From: Deltaproteobacteria bacterium
GTDB lineage: Bacteria; Desulfobacterota; Desulfobacteria; Desulfobacterales; Desulfobacteraceae
DNA length: 53,420 bases
Reading direction: 5' to 3'
NCBI GenBank assembly: GCA_013151635.1
Contig: JAADHV010000122.1
Span: 1-53,420, forward strand
The notes beneath the pieces are model-generated. The model saw nothing but the letters and a program-made list of their open reading frames with translations. It did not search any database and was not told the DNA's origin. Positions 36,023-44,184 of the stretch are shown here, piece by piece (position 1 is the first letter of the stretch; each line of letters begins with the position of its first letter). The position numbers were made by a program, and so were the translations under genes.

Positions 36023-36616
36023 TTATGGTTTTACTCCGTTAAATACAATATTTGCAATACCAGTTGATACCTGGTCAATATCAAGTTCTTTTCCAAAAAT
36101 AATTTCCCCGAGGCAGGCATGCTCAATCGCCCCTAATATCACTTTTCTCAGTATCAAAGGATCTATATCATGCCGAAGTTCCCCCTTTTCTATGCCCTTT
36201 TCTATAATCTTAAGAATGGTTCGTGAATATTTGCGAACCATTGTATAGGCACATGAATTAAAAAATCCAGGAGAATTTCTAACCTCAAGCAATAGAATTT
36301 TTGAAAAAACCCTGTTGGCTGCATAGCTTTCAAGGCTTGAAAAAATAATAACTTCAAGCTGTTTAACACAGGTTTTTTCATTTGCTATTCTGTTCTCAAT
36401 CTTTGACTGGAATTCAAAAAAATGCTCGTTTAATACCTGGTATAAAAGGTCTTTTTTATCTTTGAAATATTTATAAATAAGCCCTTCTGTTACTTTTGCA
36501 TTCCCGGCGATCTGGGAAGTTGTGATGGAATGAAAATCTTTTTGCGCCATAAGAAGTGAAAATGATTTCATGATTTTTATCCTGCCGGGGGGATTGGTTT
36601 TTCCTTTGTGCTTCAT
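36023..36616 (-). CDS. TetR/AcrR-family transcriptional regulator
   Basis: The ATG at 36616 has AAAAAGG upstream and gives 197 residues; the frame is open to 36661, but that start has no site. The N-terminal helix-turn-helix reads SITTSQIAGNAKVTEGLIYKYFKDKKDLLYQVL (about 28-60), the classic TetR pattern. The C-terminal ligand domain is helical, as in fatty-acid-responsive members. It is the first gene of an operon with the acyl-CoA synthetase, so it probably responds to an acyl-CoA or related compound. Two palindromes lie in its upstream region. Confidence 0.92.
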   Translation of the reverse strand: MKHKGKTNPPGRIKIMKSFSLLMAQKDFHSITTSQIAGNAKVTEGLIYKYFKDKKDLLYQVLNEHFFEFQSKIENRIANEKTCVKQLEVIIFSSLESYAANRVFSKILLLEVRNSPGFFNSCAYTMVRKYSRTILKIIEKGIEKGELRHDIDPLILRKVILGAIEHACLGEIIFGKELDIDQVSTGIANIVFNGVKP

Positions 36617-36639
36617 ATACTGCCTTTTTGAATAATAAA

Positions 36640-36657
36640 ATTGTTTAATAAAACAAT
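36640..36657. promoter_or_regulatory. palindrome ATTGTTT-N4-AAACAAT in tetR leader
   Basis: A perfect 7-bp inverted repeat with a 4-base centre lies about 24 bases upstream of the tetR ATG, around the expected transcription start. It may be an operator or a weak mRNA hairpin. Confidence 0.35.
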
Positions 36658-36659
36658 CC

Positions 36660-36689
36660 ATTAAAATGGTAAGTGATACTTACTCACAA
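36660..36689 (-). promoter_or_regulatory. tetR promoter with embedded operator GTAAGTGATACTTAC
   Basis: On the minus strand TTGTGA and TTTAAT are 18 bases apart. The spacer holds a perfect palindrome at 36669-36683, GTAAGT-GAT-ACTTAC. An inverted repeat of this size between -35 and -10 is what an autorepressed TetR gene usually has. Binding is inferred, not shown. Confidence 0.55.
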
Positions 36690-36699
36690 AATTTCATAC

Positions 36700-36728
36700 T
36701 TGTCAAGCAAGTTATAAACAACTATATA
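36700..36728 (+). promoter_or_regulatory. putative promoter of the Nudix gene
   Basis: TTGTCA and TATATA are separated by 17 bases on the plus strand, 33 bases upstream of the Nudix ATG. The -35 element lies 16 bases from the TetR palindrome, so the regulator could also affect this promoter. Confidence 0.45.
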
Positions 36729-36761
36729 TCTAATTTGATAATACTTTTTCTGGAAAATAAA

Positions 36762-37667
36762 ATGACTGCTGCTAAAAACACATCACCACAGCTAAGAGAT
36801 GCATCCACGGTAATCCTTGCAAGACAGAAAAACAGAACACTTGAGGTCTATCTTTTAAAAAGAAGTACAAAAGCAGGGTTTATGGGCGGGTTGTATGTTT
36901 TCCCGGGCGGTGTGGTAGACCAGGAAGACCTGGGGGTTGATACATGGGCTTCTCATATTGATTTAACCTTGGATCAAGTCGAAGTACAGCTTGGCGGGCA
37001 TGCGTTTTCAGTTGAGAATGCTCTTGGGTTCAGCATTGCAGCTATCCGGGAAACCCTTGAAGAAGCAGGGGTTTTTATTGCTTCTGGCAAGGGAAAAACA
37101 AAAAAAGACTTTAAAGACGTCTCAGCGTACAGGCTGAATAATGAGCTTCCAAAATCCTGGTTCAGGACAAAGGTAATTCAGGAGGGCTGGACATTGTCAT
37201 TCTCAAGCCTTGGAAGATGGTCCCACTGGGTTACGCCCGAATCAATGAAAAAAAGGTTTGATACAAGGTTCTTTATTGTTATCATGCCTGAAGGCCAGAC
37301 ATGTATGCCGGACAATATGGAAACCAAGCATGGACTATGGCTGGAACCTGAAAAGGCACTTGAACAAAACCTTGAAGGAGAAACCCACTTAAGCCCGCCG
37401 ACTATTGTAACCCTGACCCAGCTTTTAAAATTTAACAGCATGGAAGACCTCAAACGTGAAATTCAGACCCGGCCCTGGGGCAAACCCCTTTCCCCCCGCC
37501 TTGTTCAATCTTCAAACGGCCCTGTGATCATAGAACCATGGGACCCGATGTTTGACGAGGATATTTTAATTGATACCTCAAAATTACCTGAAAAGGTACT
37601 TTCAAAAGGTTCCTGGTTTTCAAGGATATGGTGTGATAAAGGTGTATGGAAACCTGTGGGAATGTGA
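36762..37667 (+). CDS. Nudix hydrolase (NUDT19/RP2-like)
   Basis: The ATG at 36762 has TGGAAA upstream and gives 301 residues; an upstream ATG at 36666 would add 32 residues that cover the promoter region. The Nudix box lies late (GFSIAAIRETLEEAGV, about 88-103 of the short form), preceded by the GFMGGLYVFPGG strand. A gap of about 50 residues separates the FPGG strand from the REtlEEaG box, as in the NUDT19/RP2 type that hydrolyses CoA or acyl-CoA. With an acyl-CoA synthetase and TetR regulator divergent, an acyl-CoA substrate is plausible, but that is inference. Confidence 0.85.
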   Translation: MTAAKNTSPQLRDASTVILARQKNRTLEVYLLKRSTKAGFMGGLYVFPGGVVDQEDLGVDTWASHIDLTLDQVEVQLGGHAFSVENALGFSIAAIRETLEEAGVFIASGKGKTKKDFKDVSAYRLNNELPKSWFRTKVIQEGWTLSFSSLGRWSHWVTPESMKKRFDTRFFIVIMPEGQTCMPDNMETKHGLWLEPEKALEQNLEGETHLSPPTIVTLTQLLKFNSMEDLKREIQTRPWGKPLSPRLVQSSNGPVIIEPWDPMFDEDILIDTSKLPEKVLSKGSWFSRIWCDKGVWKPVGM

Positions 37668-37723
37668 ATAAAGTTCCATTCGTGATCAAAACAAACCGTG
37701 TTTTCAATAAAGATATTTTCAGG

Positions 37724-37751
37724 CTTCATGTTTTTGTTTCAAACCATGAAG
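37724..37751. repeat. inverted repeat between convergent genes
   Basis: CTTCATG and CATGAAG form a perfect 7-bp inverted repeat around a 14-base loop, between the Nudix stop and the end of the yibQ-like gene. There is no T-tract, so terminator function is uncertain. Confidence 0.3.
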
Positions 37752-37758
37752 GGGATGA

Positions 37759-38805
37759 TTATCCGGGTATGGCTGTCAATGTGCCGGCACGGACAATTTT
37801 TACTTTATTTTTAATTTTTGGCAGTTCTATTGAAAGAGCCTCCAAAGTGGCCTTATAAGGGTGGCCGATACCAATGGCAAATCCGTGTTTTTCAGCAAGA
37901 TCCACCAGTTTTTTAAACTGCCCTTTAATATATACAATGTTCTGGAAATTATCCAAAAAAACATCTCTTTGTGCAAATTTAATTTTTAACAGCCTTGCTG
38001 ATGCCTTGCACTGGGATTTTGATGAGGTCCGGGAGTCTATGAAGAATAAATTATCTTTTTTCAAAATAGTGAAAACCTGGTTCATCTGGTCTGAATGGGT
38101 TGTCAGTCTTGACCCCATATGGTTATTCGCCCCGGCAATATAGGGAACGTTTTGAATATTTCTCTTTAGCTGCGCCAGAAGGGCATCCGGCGGCATGGAG
38201 GACAAAATTGCGCCGGGCCCAGGGTCTACATCGGGATATTTAACAGGTTCCATTGGTATATGAAGCATTAATTGCAAGCCTTTTGCATGTAATTTTTCGG
38301 AAATATACTTACCAAATGGTGAAAAAGGCAATATGGAAAAAGTGATATTGGAATTTAAATCACATAATTCCAGGGCAATTTTTTTATTATACCCGATATC
38401 ATCAATAATAATGGCAATCTTGGGTTTATGATCTTTTACAGGTGGCACCGGTTTTTTAATTATAGTGTGGTCAATATCTTCAAACACTTCATATTTTATT
38501 GAATTGCCTGATTTTTCTTTCAGGCCTGTAACCTTTTTTTTACTCTTTGTCTCGCTGATATCCTCCTGGACCGGCCTGATCCTGGAATGAATCAACGGTT
38601 CCTTAACTGGTTTGTTTTTTTCAACACGGCCGGGATGGAAAAAAAGATCGGCAATCATTGCCACGGTCAGGCACACAGCAACAAGGACGGCAATACCCAC
38701 AAGAATCTTTTTTAATTCATTAAAGATAACTGGCTGTTTGCTTTTCCGGCGACTTGTCTTATTTCTTGATACTGCCTTTTTTTTGAGCTTTTTTTTAGCT
38801 GCCAT
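37759..38805 (-). CDS. divergent polysaccharide deacetylase family protein (YibQ-like)
   Basis: The 348-residue protein has a Lys/Arg-rich start, one membrane helix near 30-52, a low-complexity linker and a C-terminal deacetylase-like domain. That domain starts at PKIAIIIDDIGYN (about 128) and contains FSILPFSPFGKYISEKLHAKGLQLMLHIPMEP and GANNHMGSRLT. YibQ proteins are periplasmic and lie next to envC in many proteobacteria; their cell-wall role is unresolved. Its ATG overlaps the end of the S41 protease gene by 11 bases, and it is the last gene of the division operon. Confidence 0.9.
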   Translation of the reverse strand: MAAKKKLKKKAVSRNKTSRRKSKQPVIFNELKKILVGIAVLVAVCLTVAMIADLFFHPGRVEKNKPVKEPLIHSRIRPVQEDISETKSKKKVTGLKEKSGNSIKYEVFEDIDHTIIKKPVPPVKDHKPKIAIIIDDIGYNKKIALELCDLNSNITFSILPFSPFGKYISEKLHAKGLQLMLHIPMEPVKYPDVDPGPGAILSSMPPDALLAQLKRNIQNVPYIAGANNHMGSRLTTHSDQMNQVFTILKKDNLFFIDSRTSSKSQCKASARLLKIKFAQRDVFLDNFQNIVYIKGQFKKLVDLAEKHGFAIGIGHPYKATLEALSIELPKIKNKVKIVRAGTLTAIPG

Positions 38806-40123
38806 TTAGTTTACTGAAGATTCCATAGCTTATCAAAATATCAAGAGCTCTCTTAACTTGCGCGTCACGATGAAGCTGGTCAGTATCAAGAAGTCTTGTA
38901 TGTCTCTCTGGTTGCTTTTTTATTTTCTCCGACTTGTCTGTGTCTTCTGGCTTTAAACTGTTTTTAAGATCTTTTTCCTTTATCATCCTGTCAAATGCAG
39001 ACGTTTTTTTATCTTTTTTTGCAAGGATCTCATATTCCACTTCGATATCCGGTTCAATCCCTTTGGCCTGTATGGATCTTCCATTGGGAGTATAATATCT
39101 TGCAATGGTATATTTAATTCCAAATCCGTCTTTTAAAGGCCGTACCGTCTGCACTGATCCTTTTCCAAAAGAAGTCGTCCCTAAAATCAAGGCCCTGGAA
39201 TGATCTTGCAGGGCACCTGCCACGATTTCAGAAGCAGAAGCTGAACCGCCATTGATCAGGACTACAACAGGATATTTACGGTCTTCATTGCCCGGGTATG
39301 CTTTAAAAACCTGGGTGTTTATTTTTTGCCTTCCTTTAATAGAGACAATATTGCCCTTGCTGAGAAATAAGTCAGATATTTTAACCGCCTGGTCCAGAAG
39401 GCCTCCCGGATTATCTCTCAGGTCCATTATAAGGCCCTTTAAGCCGTTATTCTCAGCCTCCAGCCTTCCTAAATGTTTTTTCATGTCATCAAAGGTACTC
39501 ATCCTGAAATTAGTAATACGCAGGTATCCATATCCTGGTTCCAGCATAACGCTCCTGACGCTTTCCATTGGGATCAAATCCCTTTTAAGCGAAAATTTAA
39601 GGGGCGTGGCTTCACCTTTCCTGATAACTGTAATCAAAACTGTTTTATACCTTGGACCGCGCATCATATTGACAGCTTCCCAGAGAGCCATGTCCTTTGT
39701 TGATTTATCATCAATCCTTATAATAATATCGCTGGCCTTGACACCGGCTTTATATGCGGGTGTTCCTTCAATTGGCGAAACCACGGTTAAAATCCCGTCC
39801 TTCATTGTGATAACGATGCCAATGCCGGAAAATTCTCCCTTTGTATCATTCTGGAGTTCATCAAATGCCTCGGGAGGCATAAAGCTTGAATGAGGATCAA
39901 GATTTCCCACCATGCCTTTAATGGCATTATGGATCAATTCGTCACTGTTTACATCATCCACATAATTTTTTTCCAACTCTTCTAAAACATCGGTGAACAG
40001 CTTTAATGATTTATAAGTATTCTCGTTGGCCTGCAACGAGGTTTTAAACCCGGTTATGGATATCAACACAGCAATCAACAAGGATAACCCGAACTTGAGT
40101 AGGTTGTAAGATCCTTTTTTCAT
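38795..40123 (-). CDS. S41 family C-terminal processing peptidase (CtpA-like)
   Basis: The ATG at 40123 has AAAGGAG about 9 bases upstream, giving 442 residues; an upstream start at 40147 is less likely. A signal or anchor segment (FGLSLLIAVLISITGF) is followed by a PDZ domain (about 90-170; GIGIVITMKDGILTVVSPIEGTPAYKAG). The protease core has the catalytic Ser in GGSASASEIVAGAL (near 297) and Lys in TSFGKGSVQ (near 322). Ctp proteases cut C-termini of periplasmic proteins and often control peptidoglycan hydrolases. The gene begins 2 bases after envC ends, so control of the neighbouring cell-wall enzymes is a reasonable inference. Confidence 0.95.
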   Translation of the reverse strand: MKKGSYNLLKFGLSLLIAVLISITGFKTSLQANENTYKSLKLFTDVLEELEKNYVDDVNSDELIHNAIKGMVGNLDPHSSFMPPEAFDELQNDTKGEFSGIGIVITMKDGILTVVSPIEGTPAYKAGVKASDIIIRIDDKSTKDMALWEAVNMMRGPRYKTVLITVIRKGEATPLKFSLKRDLIPMESVRSVMLEPGYGYLRITNFRMSTFDDMKKHLGRLEAENNGLKGLIMDLRDNPGGLLDQAVKISDLFLSKGNIVSIKGRQKINTQVFKAYPGNEDRKYPVVVLINGGSASASEIVAGALQDHSRALILGTTSFGKGSVQTVRPLKDGFGIKYTIARYYTPNGRSIQAKGIEPDIEVEYEILAKKDKKTSAFDRMIKEKDLKNSLKPEDTDKSEKIKKQPERHTRLLDTDQLHRDAQVKRALDILISYGIFSKLNGS

Positions 40124-40125
40124 AT

Positions 40126-41544
40126 TTACGCTCCTTTTCTTAACCACTTCATAGGGTTGACAGGTTTGCCGTGATACCTGACCTCAAAATGCAGATACAT
40201 TCCTTTGATTGACCCTGTATCACCTGCGGTTGCAATAACTTCACCGGTTTCAACTGTTTCACCTTTGTGCTTGAAAATTTCTTCAACATGAGCATACAGA
40301 GTATAGTAATTGTCTCCATGATTGATAATCAATAAATTGCCATACCCTTTCAGCCATTGGGCAAACACCACCTCTCCCTTGAACACGGATTTTACAGGTT
40401 CGCCTCTTTCCACCCTTATATCAATTCCCTTTTGAAAAGTGAAGGATTTGTAATCACCTGTCCTTGAAGGGCCGTATTTTGAAATCACTTTTCCCCTTAC
40501 CGGGATCAGCAACCGACCCCGGTAACTTGAGAAAGACAAACCGCCTGAAGACAGCGCATCTCCTTTCTGGAGATTTTTGATCCGGTTATCCAGTTGAATT
40601 GCTGCATTTTCTAAAGATTCAACCACTGCAAGGGATAATTTCTTTTTTTTGCGGATCTCTTTTAAAATTAACTCTTTTTTCAGGGTCTCTTTTTTATTAA
40701 TCCTTATCTGGTCATTAAATTCTGATTCAAGAGCCGTCTTTGCCTTAATCTCCTTTTGCAGTTCCTGCTCCAGGGATTCAACCTTCTCAAGATCACGATT
40801 CTGCTGCTCAAGTATCTGAAAATCAGATGCTGTAATCCGCTTCATTGAATTCTGCCGAAGGAAAAAATCGAACACAGAGGTTGGCAGTCCTGCGACATCA
40901 AGCCTGCCTATCATATTCATTTTATAAAGAGCCCGGAGCCTTTTGCCTGCATAACCGCGATTTCGGGCAATTTCTTTTACAAGGCGTTCCCTGTCCTTTT
41001 TAAGTTGTTCTATTTTTCCTCCCATCTTCATAATTTCCATGGATAATGCCTGGACTTTTATACGGGCTTTATTCAATGCATAATCGATTTCATTTAATCC
41101 TTCTATGATTTCAAGTTCTTTTTGAGAAAATGTTTTCACCATTTTCTCCTGGGATTGAATCCTGGCCCGGATATTTTGCTTTTCTTCGGCCCTGTTTTTT
41201 TTTATTGCCCTGATTGATTTTTTTTCTACTTGTTTTTTGGGAACAAAAGTAAGCTTAATGTATTGAAGGCGATTTCTTATATAACCTTTTTTCCCCTTAT
41301 AAACGATGGTCAGCCATCCGCCAACCCCTCCCTGTCTCTGGAGGACATCAAGTGTTTCACCTTTTTCAACAACCATTACAACATTGGAATGGCGTGACGG
41401 TTTTTCCCGGACATTGAGTTTAAATGCATTGACAACACCCTTGTAAAGGATCCTGTCCCGGGCAAACCCGGTCTGTGAAAACACAAGGGTAATAATAAAT
41501 ATAAAAAAAACTATTTTAATATTTGTTTTAAGGACAGATAGCAT
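40126..41544 (-). CDS. EnvC-like murein hydrolase activator (SH3, coiled coil, degenerate LytM)
   Basis: The 472-residue protein has a signal peptide (IVFFIFIITLVFSQTGFA), a bacterial SH3 domain (about 38-95), a long coiled coil (about 105-335) and a C-terminal LytM/M23 domain (about 345-472). The zinc sites are altered: the usual H-x3-D reads QKGID (about 366-370) and the usual HxH reads YLHFE (about 448). The domain is therefore probably non-catalytic and serves as an amidase activator like EnvC. It overlaps ftsX by 34 bases; ATG at 41544 is preferred to TTG at 41553. FtsEX-driven activation at the septum is the expected role. Confidence 0.92.
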   Translation of the reverse strand: MLSVLKTNIKIVFFIFIITLVFSQTGFARDRILYKGVVNAFKLNVREKPSRHSNVVMVVEKGETLDVLQRQGGVGGWLTIVYKGKKGYIRNRLQYIKLTFVPKKQVEKKSIRAIKKNRAEEKQNIRARIQSQEKMVKTFSQKELEIIEGLNEIDYALNKARIKVQALSMEIMKMGGKIEQLKKDRERLVKEIARNRGYAGKRLRALYKMNMIGRLDVAGLPTSVFDFFLRQNSMKRITASDFQILEQQNRDLEKVESLEQELQKEIKAKTALESEFNDQIRINKKETLKKELILKEIRKKKKLSLAVVESLENAAIQLDNRIKNLQKGDALSSGGLSFSSYRGRLLIPVRGKVISKYGPSRTGDYKSFTFQKGIDIRVERGEPVKSVFKGEVVFAQWLKGYGNLLIINHGDNYYTLYAHVEEIFKHKGETVETGEVIATAGDTGSIKGMYLHFEVRYHGKPVNPMKWLRKGA

Positions 41545-42386
41545 CCGAACCAACCTAAAAATGTACTGCCAAAAATGATAACCATTATAATCTTAAGGGA
41601 CAAAAACCTGATATCAAAATAGACGTAGGAAGCAAAGTTTTGTGTAATTCCCGATAAAACCGTAAAATATGTTATTAAAAGTACGGCCAGTCCAAGGATA
41701 CCGCCCAGAAAGCCCTGGAGAAGACCTTCCACATAAAATGGGGCTTTGATAAATGTTTCAGTCGCTCCGACAAGGCGCATGATTTCGACTTCAAGTCTGC
41801 GCGAGTAAAAAGCAAGCCGCACCGTATTTGCCGTAATAAACAGGGCAATTAAAAAAAAGAGGCTGCACATTGCATATCCTGTAATCTTAAACAGGTTAAA
41901 AACATTTAAAAACTTACCCAGCCACCCTTGCCCGTATTCAACATCTTCCACGATTTCAAGGGCTTTTATGCTCCGGGCAAATTTTTGGATATCTTCAAAA
42001 CTATTATAGGACCTTATCTTTATTTCCAGGGCATCAGGCAGGGGGTTTTCTTTTAAGGTCTTGAGAAAGGCGCTTCCCGATGACATATCTTTTTTAAGCT
42101 TATTTAAGGCCTGGGTTTTTGAAATATAAACCATCTCGTTAATATCACCAAGAGCGTTAACCCTGGCTTTTAATTCCGGCAGCATATCCAGGGTAAAGTC
42201 TTTTTTAAGATAAATCATTATCCGCCCGCCCTGGTTCCATGATTCAATCACCCTGCTGGCATTCTCAAAAAAAAGTAAAAATACGCTGACAACCAATATT
42301 GAAAGGGAAATCGTTACAATAGTAATTAAATTTAAAAACCTGTTTGACCGGATATCTGCCAGTGCTTTTTTCACAAAATGGGTCAT
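41511..42386 (-). CDS. ftsX: cell-division permease FtsX
   Basis: The 291-residue protein has the FtsX layout: a short cytoplasmic start, membrane helix about 20-44, a periplasmic domain about 45-165 (IMIYLKKDFTLDMLPELKARV, YGQGWLGKF) and three later helices ending the FtsX-type core with VEIMRLVGATETFIKAPFYVEGLLQGFLGG (about 199-228). With FtsE it forms an ABC-type complex that couples ATP hydrolysis to activation of cell-wall amidases by EnvC. It lies 20 bases after ftsE and overlaps envC. Confidence 0.95.
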   Translation of the reverse strand: MTHFVKKALADIRSNRFLNLITIVTISLSILVVSVFLLFFENASRVIESWNQGGRIMIYLKKDFTLDMLPELKARVNALGDINEMVYISKTQALNKLKKDMSSGSAFLKTLKENPLPDALEIKIRSYNSFEDIQKFARSIKALEIVEDVEYGQGWLGKFLNVFNLFKITGYAMCSLFFLIALFITANTVRLAFYSRRLEVEIMRLVGATETFIKAPFYVEGLLQGFLGGILGLAVLLITYFTVLSGITQNFASYVYFDIRFLSLKIIMVIIFGSTFLGWFGCYLSLKQILK

Positions 42387-42406
42387 TATTATTTTCTCTC
42401 TTTGTC

Positions 42407-43102
42407 CTAGAGCATGGTTGCAGTCCGTTTTATTATGCCTTCATTGATTTCAATATTCCTGCCTCTTACCGTACTTTCCAGAAGGTGCAGGTTATGGCTG
42501 GCAACCAATACGGTGGCCCCTTTTTTATGATATTCCATTAAAAAATCAAGGATCGCCTGGGCTGATTTTGAATCCAGGCTGCCTGTGGGTTCATCGGCAA
42601 GGATAATGGAAGGCTCCCCCACAACCGCCCTTGCCACGGCAACCCGCTGCTGCTCACCTCCTGAAAGTGTCGGGGGCAAGGCTTTAATCTTCTTTTCCAT
42701 GCCGGTAGTTCGCAAGACCTGCATAACTTTTTTTTTGATGTAAGAAGATTTTTCTCCGGCAGCTTCCAGGACAAGGGCGACATTTTCATAAACCGTCCGG
42801 TTGGGAATCAATTTAAAATCCTGGAATACCATCCCGAACCGCCGTCTTAAAACAGGCAGCTTTGAAGAAGAAATCCGGGCAAGGTTCATGCCGTCTATCA
42901 AAATCTGGCCTTCAGAAACCTTTTCGGCAAGGTATAATACTTTGAGCAAAGTTGATTTGCCAGCTCCTGAAGGGCCTGAAATAAAAATAAACTCCCCCTG
43001 CTCAATATCAAGGGTGATATCCTTTAAGGCAAGCTTTCCGTTAAATCTCTTACTGACATTAAAGAGGCGTATTATTAAATTTTTATTATTCGTATCATTC
43101 AT
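42407..43102 (-). CDS. ftsE: cell-division ATP-binding protein FtsE
   Basis: The 231-residue ABC ATPase has Walker A GPSGAGKS (43-50), a Q-loop in [10 protein letters not shown], signature [16 protein letters not shown], Walker [13 protein letters not shown] and the H-loop His in VASHN. The [17 protein letters not shown] segment is characteristic of FtsE. It is the first gene of the ftsE-ftsX-envC-ctp-yibQ operon. The upstream gap of about 210 bases to tatD is the likely promoter region, though no strong promoter match was found. Confidence 0.95.
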   Translation of the reverse strand: MNDTNNKNLIIRLFNVSKRFNGKLALKDITLDIEQGEFIFISGPSGAGKSTLLKVLYLAEKVSEGQILIDGMNLARISSSKLPVLRRRFGMVFQDFKLIPNRTVYENVALVLEAAGEKSSYIKKKVMQVLRTTGMEKKIKALPPTLSGGEQQRVAVARAVVGEPSIILADEPTGSLDSKSAQAILDFLMEYHKKGATVLVASHNLHLLESTVRGRNIEINEGIIKRTATML

Positions 43103-43314
43103 ATTTTAAATGTCATATTACCAGCATCGTACTTAATTGACTGAAACTGAATTTACTGTTATAAATTGCCTGTGTCAAGGAGTGCTGTAAAACAGTTTTC
43201 CTTACATTGAGCCTTCACTGTTACCGTAAAACGGCTTCTTCCATTCAGTGAAGGCTTAAAATATTGTTAATAATTTATGCAAATTTGATTGAAATAAGGC
43301 CAAAAAATCGAAAA

Positions 43315-44100
43315 ATGATACTATTTGATTCCCATTGTCACCTTGATGACAAGTGCTATGACAAGGATCTTCAGGATGTGATTGAACGGGCAGGAAATGA
43401 AAATGTAAAAGGCATCATGATTGTCGGGATTGATATCAAGACATCTTTAAAAGCTATTAAAATAGCCGGGGCTAATAAGGGTATTATCACATCTGTCGGC
43501 ATACATCCCCATGATGCAAAAAATTGTTCCAAAAATAACCTTGATACCTTGATCAATCTTGCCCGGAAAAACCCCTGCGTAAAGGCCTGGGGGGAAATAG
43601 GCCTTGATTTTAACCGGATGTTTTCTCCTGTTAAGGACCAGGAAAATTGTTTTGCAAAACAGCTTGAAATTGCAGGAAACCTGAATCTGCCATTGATTTT
43701 CCATGAACGGGATTCTTTGGGAAAATTTTATGATATTTTAAAATCAGACGGGCCAAAAAGCCGTAAAGGCGTTATACATTGTTTTTCAGGTACAAAGGAA
43801 GAACTTTTTAAGTATCTTGATCTTGGCTATCATATTGGTATTACAGGAATATTGACCATAAAAGAACGGGGAAAATACTTAAGAAGCCTTGCCCCGCTTA
43901 TTCCGGAAGACAGGATTTTAATTGAAACCGATGCGCCGTATCTCACACCGGCTCCCCAAAAGAATAAAACAAGGCGCAACGAACCTTGTTTTGTGAAATC
44001 AGTTCTGCAAAGACTTGCCAATCTTAAAAACACCGACCCTGAAGACCTGTCAAGGGTCATATTTAACAATACCAGGGCATTTTATGATATTGAATTTTAA
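43315..44100 (+). CDS. TatD-family metal-dependent deoxyribonuclease
   Basis: ATG at 43315 gives 261 residues (MILFDSHCHLDD); a TTG at 43264 would add 17 residues without a ribosome site. Metal ligands are visible: HCH at 7-9, Glu in KAWGEIGLDF (near 93), His in LIFHERDS, His in GVIHCFSGT and Asp in ILIETDAPYL. TatD enzymes are nucleases with roles in DNA repair and fragmentation, and are unrelated to Tat export despite the name. The gene is divergent from ftsE and convergent with the VWA gene. Confidence 0.93.
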   Translation: MILFDSHCHLDDKCYDKDLQDVIERAGNENVKGIMIVGIDIKTSLKAIKIAGANKGIITSVGIHPHDAKNCSKNNLDTLINLARKNPCVKAWGEIGLDFNRMFSPVKDQENCFAKQLEIAGNLNLPLIFHERDSLGKFYDILKSDGPKSRKGVIHCFSGTKEELFKYLDLGYHIGITGILTIKERGKYLRSLAPLIPEDRILIETDAPYLTPAPQKNKTRRNEPCFVKSVLQRLANLKNTDPEDLSRVIFNNTRAFYDIEF

Positions 44101-44184
44101 CCCTTACGTCAAAAGTATCAGATAAGATAGAAACCATTGACACCAGTTCTTGAAACCCTGATACACTACAGTATCAAGAAGCCG

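Noticed and set aside
44147-44180. Interrupted palindrome TTCTT...GATAC-N6-GTATC-AAGAA between tatD and the VWA gene
   Set aside because: The outer and inner arms are separated by unpaired bases on one side and there is no T-tract, so I do not call it a terminator.
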